DNA from: Haemaphysalis longicornis
Taxonomy: Eukaryota > Arthropoda > Arachnida > Ixodida > Ixodidae
Direction of reading: 5' to 3'
Assembly (NCBI GenBank): GCA_013339765.2
Contig: CM023452.1
Location: 161,609,416-161,673,415 of the forward strand
Length of the DNA stretch: 64,000 nucleotides
Shown: positions 45,637-57,559 of the stretch, one piece after another
Position numbering within the stretch: position 1 is the stretch's first letter
Layout: the number at the start of each line of letters is the position of its first letter
Program-made: the position numbers and the translations under genes
Notes under the pieces: model-generated
Seen by the model: only the letters and a program-made list of their open reading frames with translations
What the model was told of the DNA's origin: nothing
The model's database searches: none

Positions 45637-46150
45637 TTAATCGCGGGAAGATCTGACGCCACGCGTACATTCGGAACACGTTAACACTTTCATTTCTTCT
45701 GACGATCAATCACGAGCGCGCGCCCAACACCGTGCACTTCTTTCTCATCTCCTCCCAAGTGCCCCGCGCACGTGCCCTTTCCCGCGATCAAGAATCACCA
45801 CCATCTGTACACCCTTCGTACACCCTCTGTTTTGGGATATCCGAAAAAAAATGTTGCAAGCCATTGAAGCCTGTCTAGAAATTCCCCTGAAATGTGTTAA
45901 GCAATATTACCGTACATCTGATGCTCAGTATTCTTATAAAGGTGACGTAGTTACACAAAGGTCTTCGAAAAGCGGCTTCCCTGAAGCTGAAAAATTTAGC
46001 ATGTAGCACATAAACAGACAGTATACGTAGAAAGGGCAGTGAAGAAAAAAGGAAGCTTCACGTTTTAAGCTTAAACCAGGTTTTACACACAATGCATGAG
46101 TTATGACACTTATCACCGTAGTCACCAAGCTTTATCCATTTTCTTTTCAG

Positions 46151-46177
46151 ACTTGCCTGAACCATCGGATCTCTCCC
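46151..46177 (+). other. Candidate 27-bp microexon
   Basis: tatccattttcttttcag precedes 27 bp (acttgcctga to ctctccc), followed by donor gtgagtatgc. In phase 1 it reads L-P-E-P-S-D-L-S. Both splice signals are close to consensus. It is single copy in the window. Confidence 0.35.
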
Positions 46178-47593
46178 GTGAGTATGCATAGAAATGTGTT
46201 CCTCCAGAATGTCTGTTCTGCATTTTTTAGTCCCTGCAATATGCTTGTAAAAATGCCACAGAGTTCAGCCTTGCACAAAATGTAGCCTGTATACCTGTAA
46301 CACATTGTCAAATCAGCACAAGCTTCAAATATCTAACCCTAACGTCTACTATGTGGGCAAACACTCAAGAAGCGTGTTTGCTTGCGGAACTCAGCTTTCT
46401 GTTTGAAACTGTCAATGTGTTAATCAACGTGAAAACATTGCTTGCTGGCAACATTTTGTCTTTCTGAGTAAACTACGCGGTATAGTCCCCCCCCCCCCCC
46501 CGCCAAAAAAAAACAAGAAGTGTTTGCTAATACTTCTTTCCGTTTCAATTGAGGCAAAACGATTACCACGGCACATGAAAATTGTATCGAATGGTGGATA
46601 GTAACAGGCATGTAAACACTGCGAGGTGTGACATCGAGAGAAAAAATCGGCAGGAGACCGTAGGGAAAGGTCATCTAGAGCTCACTGCAAGAAACCTTCT
46701 GTTAGCATGGTGAGTGAGTAGGTTATGACCTTATAAGTAGAGCTACAAATAAGCGTTTGCGTCACGTCTGTAGCAAATAACCGCATCGTTTTCTTCTACT
46801 GCACGGCTAACTGAGGCAAGGATATTACTTTATGCATAAAAACACACTCCGAAAACCGCTATTCCACTAGCCATTGTTTTCGACTGCTTTGTGACTCACT
46901 TATGATGTAGGCGTAGGCACAGCAATGGGTGTGCCCGCAACAATAGCCCGGGCTGTGTGGTAGCAGTTCTTGTTTCAAACGAATGCCCCGAGGCTGAAAC
47001 ACAGACCCGTCATCCATAAATTCTGGTCACGAGGCGTGTTGTGTACAATTCGACAGCTTTCGTTAATGTCATGAAAAACTTCTACTGGGAAGGATACGTG
47101 CTTTGTTAGAAAAATAATGCATGAATCGAAAAAAAATATAGGGTACAGTACACACGCTAGTTCAATTGAATACTCTGGGTTAGTCGCTAGTTTTAAAGAG
47201 TGTGCAACGCATATCATCAAGGTGATGTCACAATTCGAGCAACAAGATTTTTTTAGTTGATCATACAAGATGGAAACATTAACAAAATTTATTCTGAATT
47301 AGATTTCACCCAGCCGTATATGTATGAAGTAGGCACACCTCTGATCGAACTGCGCAATCTACGTTGTTCGACTTCAACCTCACCGCAATGTGAGGTCGGA
47401 AACAATTTGCAGACGAGTACTTTGGTAGGGCTTGTCGTGTAGAGTGACCCGAATCTATTTAACAGTCTTCACAACCTGGACTACTGGAGCTGCCACTTAT
47501 TCACTCCAGGGGACAAAAAGCGACGTTCCGCAAATAGGTTTCCGCCAAGAAAAGTCGTAATCCTTGATTTTTTTCTCTCGTTTCCCCCTTTAG

Positions 47594-47616
47594 CCGAATC
47601 CTTGAAGAAAAGTGAC
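47594..47616 (+). other. Candidate 23-bp microexon
   Basis: tttttctctcgtttccccctttag precedes 23 bp ending agtgac, then gtaagtaaa. Only one frame is free of stops; it enters in phase 1 and leaves in phase 0 (E-S-L-K-K-S-D). That entry phase matches the exit phase of 46151. Confidence 0.35.
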
Positions 47617-47950
47617 GTAAGTAAAAAAATAATGCTGTTTAGATTATCCACGGTAGGAATTCCACTTTCGGAAAAACACCTCTAAACTGCTTATATCGGA
47701 ATCCGCGATTTGGCGTTAATGGTCTAAGCGAAAGCTCTACTTAAGGCTCTGCATCTTTCAAAGGTCATTCATCGCGTCCGAATGACATTCAGGATACGGT
47801 GCACAACCTGCGCCTTTTTGTATCCCTTCGCCTATTTCCTGAGCTTCGCCGCTTGTAATATCGCGTGACTAAACACAGGGGGAAACGGCTGCTTCGCCGG
47901 TTTCTTATCACCCCAGCGGCAGCTTGGGCAGTCTGGTGCTTGCCCTTCAA

Positions 47951-48040
47951 CACAGGCAAACCACGTTTATTAGGTGTGAGAGGACTTTTCCCTGCAGTGG
48001 GCGGAGATAGGCTGGTGATGATGATTATAATGATGTAAAA
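47951..48040 (+). repeat. Possible RTE-like LINE 3' tail
   Basis: ccctgcagtgggcggagata followed by a GAT-rich run (ggtgatgatgattataatga) resembles the 3' end plus tail of tick RTE-like LINEs. No coding part was recognised upstream. Confidence 0.3.
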
Positions 48041-49657
48041 ACACTATGCTGAGCTTACAGGAATAAAAGCCCAGAGAAACATGCGATCGCGCACACGGAA
48101 GCGCTGCTTTCCCAGTAGCCTTGCTTCGCTTGGCTCCTCAGTCATGGCATCTCCGGCACACTGGCTGGTCTTTCAGCGCATTCTCTGGAGGGGCCCTATT
48201 ATCGACTTGATAAATTCGCGGTGAATTCATGTTTTTTGCGTAACAAATGTAAGTAATCAGTGACGTATGCAGGGCATAGCTATGATGACATGCAGTGTAA
48301 CTTGACGCTTAGCTTATGAAGATATCAATCAAGCTTTCAGATATTGCGCATAAAAGATGTAAAAACTCTTTCCATGCCTATAAAAATTACGACGGCTGCT
48401 GATCCTAGCAAGAGGAACACAATTTTAAAGCAAAATTGGAGCCAAACACCACAAATCCATCAAGCAACATAGACCCAAGAGCTACAACACCAAGCGAAAG
48501 GAGTCGGTTAAGCTTAGATAACATCACAGAATCTTTTTGCCGCATTTATTTCTTCCATTTTATTGCTGTTGGACACATAGTTCAGCTGTTTATTTCAAGG
48601 AAAGTTTTGTAGTGTTATGGGCGTTCCGGCCGTCACCGGTGCCACGCTATCCTCTGCTCCTGTTACAAACGGGAGCCAGAAAAAGACGGCGATGACCATC
48701 GGTTCTATGACTAGTTAATTGACAGCGAAACGCTAACCCTGATTATGGAAGAGCGAACTGATGTCGCTGATTCACTCATTTGTCAAGCTGGAACTCAATC
48801 AACGCAGTAATGACTAAAAGCCAGTTTTCTTTGCTGTTTTCCTCCTTAATTCGATCATGTTACCTACCAGATTACTGTGAGGTGTGTGGAAAAATGTCTT
48901 GCGTAGGGTTCTTTGTAATTCAGAGGCTTTTGCTGCCCTCTTGTGTTGCTGTTATGCAAAACAAATATATTTGCTATTTTATTGACACTGACAACAACGA
49001 AATACAGGGCGTTATTTTAGGCTGCGTTATCAGTGACTTGGAAGCAATCAGAACTATTATTTATTTCACTAGAAAAAAGTTTAAACCGCGTTTCGTCTGA
49101 ATTATGGCTGCTGCATATTCATGGGGATTTCCTCGGCTCCGAAGATCGGTGTAAGTTTTGCTATGGTTCTAGAAATGTTTCTAGAAACCCAACAGTTTTG
49201 CCCTACTATATGGCGACGGCCGCCGGCATTTGCGAGCTGTTACGTAACATCACGTTACTTTACGCAGGCTGAAGTTGCCAATTTGTCACGTAAACGTTCC
49301 CCGTCAGCTGTTTTACATTACAGCACTGCCACCTCAGCCATTCACAGAGATGGTGTGGCTTGGAAGCCATATTTGTTGAAGAGCAAAGACAGACCTACGT
49401 TCTCATGCCTCCTGCATTTAGTCTAGTTTTTCATTCCCGGCCAAGAATTGTGCGCTTTCAGTGGAGAGAAAAAAGGGGCAGTCCTGAAAGTTGGGGCTAG
49501 TACATGTCATGGAACATAAAAATGACGAAAACACAGAGCCACGTTTTCAATCCGGAAGCACGAGACCAAAGTGGAAGCCGATCAGCGGTGAATTTATGAA
49601 GCCGTGAATTATGAAATTTTACAAGTGAAATTCCATTTTTGAGAGAGAAAAAACACC
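48041..49657. other. Unassigned sequence
   Basis: Frames of about 100 aa at 48780 and 49121 lack motifs and are probably chance. Confidence 0.4.
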
Positions 49658-49880
49658 TTTTGACAGTGCAGTTAATGTGGGTAGGTGTGCGTGGTTGGGA
49701 GAACTATTAGGGCGGTACATAAGTGTATCAGTTCGATAGTTTGCTTAAATGATATCGGCTGAGGAGTTTTGACAGTGCGGTTATGTGGGTAGGTGTGCAT
49801 GGTTGGGAGAACTATTACGGGTGGTAGATAAGTTTAACAGTTTGATAGTTTGCCTTAAATGGTAGCTGCTTGAGGAGGTT
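49658..49880. repeat. Tandem duplication of about 109 bp
   Basis: ttttgacagtgc(a/g)gtt at 49658 and 49767 starts two adjacent copies (gtgggtaggtgtgc, ggttgggagaactatta, cagttcgatagtttgc). Confidence 0.8.
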
Positions 49881-50282
49881 CGGGCCTAGCTTAAGGGGGG
49901 GATGTTCATTTCGCAAAAGTGAAAATTAAAAAGACATTTTGTACATGCCGACATCGATTAAAAAGGCATATTGGTAATTAAAGTAACATTGCGCTTAGCA
50001 CACCACTCCTATCGGCAGAAGATATAGGCGCAATTGGAATGCTAAATTGGGGGTTTCCGTAATATTATGTTTAGGAAAAAAAGTAGGAGCCTGATTAATC
50101 TAAAGGGGCCGTAAGTATCTTCGTGTATTCTAAGAGGGTGAGATTGATGTGTCAGAAAAGTGGGGACGTCGGAAATCGATGTGGCGAAAGAGGAGGTGAG
50201 AGCACAGTGCGTCCTTCCTCGGCTGCGGCAGGGCGACACGTGGTGGATTTAAGTGAAGGCAGACGGAAGGATGGGCGGACGG

Positions 50283-50349
50283 ATGGACAGACCGTCTCTC
50301 CCAGTGCTGTTCCTAATGCTTCTTTCTGCGTCCCTTGTCTCTAAGCTCT
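50283..50349 (+). other. Candidate signal-peptide first exon
   Basis: ATG opens a 22-codon frame, M-D-R-P-S-L-P followed by VLFLMLLSASLVSKL, then T and the strong donor gtaagtag. It leaves phase 1. The shape is that of a signal peptide. No TATA box or initiator is clear upstream. The following intron would begin with a long GACA/GGCA microsatellite. It could be chance. Confidence 0.3.
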
Positions 50350-50367
50350 GTAAGTAGTCATGAACAC

Positions 50368-50500
50368 AGACAAGACAGACAGACAGACAGGCAGGCAGGC
50401 AGGCAGGCAGGAAGGCAGGCAGGCAGGCAGGCAGACAGACAGCAGACAGACAGACAGACAGACAGAGAGACAGACATACAGACAGACAGACAGACAGGCT
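50368..50500. repeat. Compound (GACA)n/(GGCA)n microsatellite
   Basis: About 130 bp of four-base repeats, switching from gaca to ggca and back with a few interruptions. Confidence 0.95.
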
Positions 50501-51395
50501 GGTTAAACCATTAGCATTTAAATAGCCAAAAAGGCAAACGTCCTTTAAATAGGCTTCTCGGGGGCCGATTGCAATTCCGCCTTCATCCGAAAGCAATTAT
50601 GTGGACAGCGCTGTTAAACAAGAGCATGCGAAGGAGGGGGTAGAAATAAAAGTGCGGGTCGGTGGACCGCCATGCCTGAGGCCCTTCGTTGATACTTAGC
50701 ATTCTCTTAGTCGTTGGACCACTTCTGCATTCCTGGAAATCGAATGATGGTTACATAGGGTTCCAGAGGAGAAGTTACTAACCTTTCCTTAAGAAACGAC
50801 TTTTGGGAAACACAGGGAACTGCAGGGAAGGTGAGCGCATCTGGTCAAATGAAGGCCCTGATTGCAGTATGTTTACTATCAGCATTTTAGGAACGCGAGG
50901 AAATTGGGGAAGGCAGGAGAAGGATATTTACAATTCGTGCATCACTTCAATAGCGCGTAAATAGTCTAAGCAAACGACGTACATCTTGTCGTTAAGTTGG
51001 CCTTCAAATTCCTTGAGGTACATTCGCTTGTCACGCGCCTCCACCTGGACGTCTCCAGCGAGCACTTAAAGGCAATTACAGCGGACAAAACCATGACTGG
51101 GCTTGAGTAGATGACAAAGCGACTTAAAAATAATGGCAAAGCGAAATAGGGTAATCAAAACGAAGTAACTGGAACCTATGTGACTTACGATGAAACAATT
51201 TAGCTGGAACAAGAGTAAGTTGAGGAAGAGAAAAGTGACCTAGGAAGACAAAGCGAAGTAATTTAAACAACTGAAAATGAATTACGAGGAATCAAAGTAA
51301 AACAAAGAGGGCGACAACCACGAGAAAGAAATCCTTCACAGAATAGCAATGGGTTAGTGTACACTCGGAACGCACTCTCAGCTAATTAAAGGTAA
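50501..51395. other. Unassigned purine-rich sequence
   Basis: No gene recognised. The A/G-rich + strand creates pyrimidine tracts on the minus strand and so acceptor-like motifs there. Confidence 0.4.
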
Positions 51396-51825
51396 GGTAC
51401 CCGTATGCCAAAAAGGAAGTTATGGGATCAATGCATCCTGCCGGTGATGACATTTGGAGTGGAACCTCGGCGATTTACTAAACAACTAGAAAGCAAACTT
51501 CGATCCGTTATCGCCCTATTGGGCGAATTTTGGTAGGAGTAATGATTAAGGACACGACACGCGCAACCTGAATAAGGGAGGATACTCGAGTAGAAAACAT
51601 ATCATCAATTAGGAAAAAGAACGACTTGGGTTGGCTATGTAGCACTACGAAATGACAACAGGGGGACCACGATGGCAACAGAATGGATACCGAGAGACGG
51701 AAGTAGAAGCAGGAGAAGGCCATTCTAGTCGAGGGAGAGAGGAAATAAGAAAATTTGGAGGCAAAGAATGGACTCAGGAAGCACAGGACTTCAAGCTCAC
51801 TCATAGAGCGGCTGCAGCCAAACAA
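51396..51825 (+). pseudogene. RTE/CR1-type LINE ORF2 C-terminal remnant
   Basis: Frames read CILPVMTFGVEPRRFTKQLE, then WVGYVALRNDNRGTTMATEW and IPRDGSRSRRRP (51627-51725). This is the closing G-H-V-A-R...R-W-T-x3-T-E-W-x-P-R...R-G-R-P segment of RTE/CR1-type polyproteins. Stops and shifts break it. It abuts the Bel/Pao gag. Confidence 0.7.
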
Positions 51826-51827
51826 CG

Positions 51828-52450
51828 ATGAGTTCGGCAAGCTGAATGCCGAAGTGAAAAATGTTTACCCTGAGGGCGAGTTCGGGGCGTAGTTCGACGC
51901 AATTATGAGGTACGATGACGCCACCGAAGACATGGTGGGCCAGCTAAAGGCTAAGAAGAGATTTCTACGGAATGGTCAGCCCCGGCCGGGATCGACAGCC
52001 CCAGCACCTTCTGTGGTTGATTCCCCATGAAGCCTCCAACGCTGCAGCTCGAAACATTAAATGGCGAGTTGTGGCAGTGGCGCCAGTTTTGAACGCAGTT
52101 TAAGGCAGCCATCCACGAAAATCCAAGCCTGAACAATAGAGAGTAGCGTCATTACCTTTGGTCGCTGCTGGATGCATCAGCTGCTGCATCCTTTGCCAGT
52201 CTGCAACCGACGTTATCCAGACGCCGTGGAAATTCTTGCTTTAGTGACACGCTTTGGCAGACGTTTTGGTGTGACGCCGGATTGTACAGGAACATCTGGT
52301 CGAGCTTCGATCGCTCCCTTCAGTGGTGTAATCGAATGATGTTTGTGGGCTTCAGCGACTGCTGGACCACGTGCAGTGTGACATGCGCGGACTGGCATCA
52401 CTGAAGGTTCCGGCAACAATTTACGAACTTCGTTGCAACTAACTGAGTGC
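51828..52450 (+). pseudogene. Bel/Pao retrotransposon gag, 5' part
   Basis: Frames read FGKLNAEVKNVYPEGEFG, IMRYDDATEDMVGQL, ETLNGELWQWRQF, FKAAIHENPSLNNRE and FASLQPT. After a shift they give YPDAVEILALVTRFG, then MRGLASLKVPATIYEL. The N-G-x2-x-x-W-x2-F...F-x-A-x-H-x-N-P pattern is the DUF1759 region of Bel/Pao gag. The remaining gag, protease and RT edge lie at 57560-58930, beyond the inserted LINE. Confidence 0.75.
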
Positions 52451-52674
52451 CTATGGTGTGAAGCCGCCCAACAACCTTCTACGCCGCGGTGGTCGTATGT
52501 GCACACTGTTAGAAACCACCATGCGTGGCTCTCAGGGTCCCGCACAATCGCTTGCTCCCCTCAGCCCACGCAACGATGTCCAGATAACACCGTGAGCATC
52601 GCCTCGAATCCGAATCATGTACTGCAAATTACTCCATTGGTTCCTTCTGTTCATTCCGGCCCCGAAATTACACA

Positions 52675-53330
52675 TTGTTAAAAGACACTTTCCGAAATGA
52701 TCCATCAGGAATTGGCGTCAAACAGGTGAAACGTATCCCCAACCGTTCAGGGCTCACAGTGATATCTGCAGACCGCGCATCCATTGATAATTTGGAAGAA
52801 GCCATTAAAGGAAATGTACAATTGAAAGCTGCAATCAGTCACCCGCCCTCCACGCCGCCTTCCCCATTTACGATCACTGGAGTTGACCCAAGCGTTGTTC
52901 CCGGCCTACTCTTCACAAACATCAATGCTCAAAGTGGATTAGACATCCCAGAAGACGACTTCAAACACAGGACTTATTTGAAAGACCGCACGGGCAACAA
53001 CGTACATATCGTGGAAGTTTCGACTTCAGTGTGCAACATCTTTAAAAAGAAGGACCGGCTATTGGTTGGATGGTTGTCAAGTCCCATAAAGGAAATTTGT
53101 TACGTGGCAGCGTGCAGCTGCTGCTGTACTTACGGTCACGTAGCGGTACGATGCAATTCCGAAAGTGTATGCTGCACATAGTGCGCCGAAGAGCATGCCG
53201 CTGCAGACTGCACTTTGGCTAACAAGGAAAGGGTTGTTTGCAGGGAGTGTCGCGCAGCGTGGCGTCGTTCAGATCACGTCTTCAATGCGCCTTGCTGCTA
53301 CACTGTAGAATCAAGGGTCTCACGCATGCG
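52675..53330 (+). pseudogene. LINE ORF1 (gag-like, zinc knuckles)
   Basis: The 168-codon frame carries GVKQVKRIPNRSGLTVI and then LLVGWLSSPIKEICYV. A C-x2-C-x4-H-x4-C knuckle is at 53113-53154 (CSCCCTYGHVAVRC). A TAG interrupts the second knuckle. A third C-x2-C segment (CRECRAAWRR) follows at 53241. It binds LINE RNA in related elements. Confidence 0.75.
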
Positions 53331-53487
53331 TCAAAAAACCATTTATGAATGCACCCAGGCACCTTGCTCTTCTTCCGTTTTAGTGGTTCATTTATCACTA
53401 TTTGCAGGACCAAATAAAGTTTTCCCTCCTCCTCCTCTGCATAAAATAACTTTTCGTTTCCGGCTCACTGTCAAAAAAATATATCAA

Positions 53488-54070
53488 ATGACTTTCTTAA
53501 AATTTATTCAGGCAAATTTGGTTCACAGTCGTGCAGCTACTTCTCACCTTGTTGATTTCATCGAAGCGGAGCACATTGATGTGGCTATTGTGTCTGACCC
53601 TTACGCTCGTGGAACAAAAGTGCCCGGAGTGCCACCCAATTGACTGTTTCCTTAACTCAGCCACCGCGCCTTGTATGGTTCCCATACCTAAGCGCAGATT
53701 CGACGTATACCCGTTGGCAATGTCTCCATACATCATGGCTCTCCTACTTCAGCACCAGGAGTTAACCTTGCTCCTAATAGCCGTTTACGCGGCTCCATGG
53801 GTACCTCTTTACTTTACGTTGTCCGGTATTGAAGACGTCCTTCAGCGCCACCGAGTGCCCAAATTGCTGCTGGCGGGTGAGTTTAATGCAAGGAATCCTC
53901 TTTGGGGCGGCACCCTTCTCAACTCTCGTGGCATTCAACTTGCTCATTTCATTCATGGGGCGCAACTCCGAATATTAAACAACCCCATGTCCATACCCAC
54001 ATTCCAGAATGAATATTGAGTCTTAGATTGATCTTACCCTCGTTTCCGGAACAATCTGGGATGGCAACCC
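53488..54070 (+). pseudogene. LINE apurinic-type endonuclease remnant
   Basis: MTFLKFIQANLVHSRAATSH opens the domain. IVSDPYARGTKVPGVPP, LLLAGEFNARNPLWGG (the G-D-F-N-A-x2-x2-W-G box, here with E for D) and LNNPMSIPTFQNEY follow. The D-to-E change and two shifts make it inactive. Confidence 0.75.
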
Positions 54071-54579
54071 AATGAGCAAGTGATGACTGGATTGAAGGTT
54101 TCACTCATCAAGATATTGCTACAACAAGCTCCCTCAATTCGTCATTGGACAGATTTTACGCTCAGCTGGACTGCCTCAAAAGAACGTTTGAGCGGCTTGG
54201 AGGGACGCCATTGCGAGGGAGAGATCAGCCGTGGAGTGTTGCGCCTCCGGTACCAGCAATTTCGGGACCCGTTTTGGCGAGCGGATTGTAATTTTTTTTA
54301 CTATCGGCAACTTGCTGCGTAAAGAGAAAACATTCAGCTTGCAAAAGACAAGGCTGTACGACAGGCGTGTTCTAGAGCGTCCCGCAAGAACCTTTTTGGA
54401 CCACGTTTTAATGTGGCGTTTCACCAGCTTAGCTGCCATCTGTTTTACATTCACTACATGTGACAGAAAACACTTCGACGGCACCACAATACAGTCGGCG
54501 GATCTGCTTATGCAGACTCACTTGCCTGTTGATGAACCTGATGATACTCTGGCGCACATGGTAATGTGTAATGTGAAAA

Positions 54580-55720
54580 ATAGTGGCTTCAACTCCATAC
54601 CCCACGCAAGAACAAGATGATACATTCACGCTAGAAGAACCGGAATTGGCCTCTCGAAATTTAAATGCTAATGCAGCGCCATGTCTCGACGGCGTAACAA
54701 CTACCACGGTTCGTCTTTTCGTTCATCATATTCCTAATTTTTTACTTTGTCTTTTCAACTCTTGTCTCGCGATTGGCCACTTCACCCCTCCCCCCCCCCC
54801 ACTGGAAACAAGCACGTGCCACCTTTCTGTTAAAACCAGGACATTCACCCACTGCACCTTCTTCGTACCCGACAATTTGCAAGACATGTGTGATCGGCAA
54901 GCTTTTGGAAAGAATGTTTTGGAAAGAACTGCCGCTTATATTATTTCCTACAACGATCTCGCCTCCTTCTCCCACAGCAATATGGTTTCACTACCGGTCA
55001 AAGCACAACGTCTGCCTTATTTGCTTTACGCAATCGACTGCAGCAGCATAAAGACAGTGGGGGACTTTCAATTGTAATCTCACTAGACTTTACAGGTGCA
55101 TTTGATAGCATCTGCCATCGCGATTATTATATTTTTCCGATCTCATCATTGTCCCCACAACATCTACCAGCTCCTCGAATCGTTTCTAAACGGGCGCACC
55201 ATCTGCTTTGTGACATTTTCAGGAAGCACTACCCATGCCACTTCAAAAGGCTCTCCTCAGGCCTCTCCTATCAGCCCACTTTTGTGGAACACATAAGTGT
55301 ATGATATGCTTTGCCTGCCCATGCCTCAAGATGCGTACATCCAAGGGTATGCGGATGACAATGTGATCATTATTCATGGTCGTATGCGTCGACAATTGGA
55401 AGCGACTGCTGACGTAGCCCTCTCTAGGATAACTGCTTTGGCTGGCGCCGCACAATTACAGTTGGACCCCGCTAAATGCTCTTGCCTCCTTGTCTCCAAG
55501 GCTGACTGCGGGGCTATTAGGAAACCAACCATTAAGATCAACGCCGTCGTTATCAAGCAGGTGACGGAAATGAAACTCCTCGGAGTGATTTTCCACAGTA
55601 ACCTCACATTCGTGGCGCACGCAAACCACTGGAAATTTATAGTTGAGAAGATGGCAGTTTCTGTCACAAGAATTGCCCGCATGCATACCATAGTCAGTCG
55701 ATGTCATCTCCTTCAGTTAC
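54580..55720 (+). pseudogene. LINE reverse transcriptase remnant
   Basis: ATFLLKPGHSPTAPSSYPTI, VIGKLLERMFWKEL, DFTGAFDSI (55087-55113), GSPQASPISPLLWNT and YIQGYADDNVII appear in order but in different frames. Catalytic Y-A-D-D is at 55348-55359. The last part is a clean frame from 55297. Confidence 0.85.
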
Positions 55721-56099
55721 ATCACCTTGTGGTCCTTTCCGCAGTCTCATACGCAGCGCCTGCATGGTGGCACATCAACCAACACCATCTACTGAAAGCC
55801 CGGGTACACTCGCTGCTAAGATCTTCATTATTCGCCGTCCCTAGGGCGTATACTACCACACGGAACGCCACCCTCGAAGTCCTTGCCGATGTGCTTCTGC
55901 TTCACATCCACCTACACATCACAGTGCGCATGCTTCTCTTGTTTCATCACCAGCAGCCAGTGGCCTTCAACACGGCATCGTTCGATCCTTCTGATGTGGC
56001 CCTTCCCATCAAGGTAGACACACACCCTGCGCGACGCCGTCGTATCTGTTACGACCGTCTCACCAGAACGGAAGCAAACCGCATGCTGCACTTCTCCAC

Positions 56100-56780
56100 T
56101 CTGCATGCCTTCACAGACGGATCACACACGTGGACTGCATCAGGAGCAGCCTTTGTTATTTTTAATGAACAGACCATGTTTATCCAGTGAGGTGGTTTCG
56201 TCTGGCGTGTCCAACCACGTCGTTTGATGCTGAGGTGATTGCCATTCAACAACTTGAACTGTTTCTCTTGGACGACAGACCATCCTACCCCGTCAGTATC
56301 TATTCAGACAGTCTTTCGCTTTTATTGACTCTAACCCAGTTTAATCAGTCCGCGACCATTCTTCGCCTTAAAGAGAATATTTCCCTACTCTCAAGTGTAC
56401 TGCCTGTATCTATATGCCACGTGCCAGCTCATTCTGTTGTGTGTCGGAATGAGCTTGCGGATACTGTCGCCCGCATTGCTGTAACAAGAGGAGAGCAGGT
56501 TCGTGGAAGGTGGTCGAAGACCAGGGCGCCCTCTTTGCTGATGAAAGTCGCTCGCTTGGTGTGGCAGGACACGTGGAGTACAAACAACTGCGACACTGAA
56601 TTATATCGATGGACCCCCAGTGTATTGGACCATCCTTCCTATTTCCCGCCTTCCAAGAAGCTAGCTCACCTGTTAACCGGACACGGTCAATTTCTTCATT
56701 ACTTTCACCGTCTACAACTCACGCCAAACCGTCAGTGCTTCTGCGGTGCGCCTGCCACTTCGTAGGGCACTATTTAACAC
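56100..56780 (+). pseudogene. LINE RNase H and C-terminal finger
   Basis: AFTDGSHTWTASGA (first catalytic D at 56116), a shift at 56187, then SFDAEVIAIQQLEL (catalytic E), YSDSLSLL (catalytic D), and CHVPAHSVVCRNELADTVA. It ends with LLTGHGQFLHYFHRL and the C-x-C-G-A finger (QCFCGAPA) before a stop. All four catalytic positions are still readable. Confidence 0.85.
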
Positions 56781-57559
56781 AATGCCTGAAAAAAGCCAGC
56801 TACATTCAGAGACTTCGTCGGCTGTCGAGTTCACTGTTACAGCCGCCACAGCTTCGTCGCCTTTTGGACATTTCAACAGCCGTGAAGATTCTTATGGACC
56901 TCGCCGATTTTATTTCTCTATCTATGCCCGAGGTGTGACGCCTACGTGTGTTCAGTGACTTCTTTTTTCTGTGTTTCTTTTATAACTTCACCACCACTTG
57001 CCGCATTTTTAGTTGAACTGGTTAACACCTAGATAAGTGCCACACATGGACTGCACCTCCGCGATATTGTGTGCCAAAGGCCCTCGTGCTACAGCGTGGG
57101 ACCTGGTGTCTTCAAGAGTGGAATAATGCCGCCTCAGCTATAACTCGGGCTTCCTTTGAATTTGCTACACACACTTGAGAGTAGAACTGCTGCGTTATGC
57201 GATCTTTTGGGCCGAACTGACGTGAGAACGTTCTTCCTTATGCTTCGTTTTATGTTTCTTCGCGCTTAGGTAGTCTTTTAAACTTTGCTTGGACGTCTTG
57301 CTGTTACGTACATCGCGGAATTTTTTTAAATCATCAAATTGGCTTTTTCTTAAAAATGTTTGGTTGGATTTTCTGCCCTATTTGTTTGTTTTATGTTGGC
57401 TTTAAACCTGCCATAGCCTAGCTGGAGCAGGTCTCGTTCCCCACATTTTCTTTCTTTTTTCTTCTGACGGGGAAGGGGGGAACATGAAATTGGAAATTTA
57501 ATTGGCGACAAATGGGCTTCTGAGAGCATCGCCATCAGACATCGTAGTTGCTTACCACC

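Larger units (their letters stand above)
45641..47950. other. Unassigned sequence with two candidate microexons
   Basis: Apart from the splice-framed segments at 46151 and 47594 there is no recognised gene. A poly-C run (46488-46500) may be an assembly weak point. Confidence 0.4.
52480..57540 (+). mobile_element. I-group LINE with RNase H, near full length, inactive
   Basis: The parts in order are an ORF1 gag-like protein, an endonuclease, an RT, an RNase H and a C-terminal finger. It is broken by at least eight shifts or stops. About 600 bp of T-rich 3' non-coding sequence follows (56960-57540). It is inserted in a Bel/Pao gag. RNase H places it in the I/R1/LOA-like group; the exact clade needs a tree. 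Confidence 0.85.

Noticed and set aside
51189..51203. 15-bp minus-strand segment with strong acceptor and donor signals
   Set aside because: The + strand is purine-rich here, which makes minus-strand pyrimidine tracts cheap. It serves as a warning about false positives for the microexon idea.
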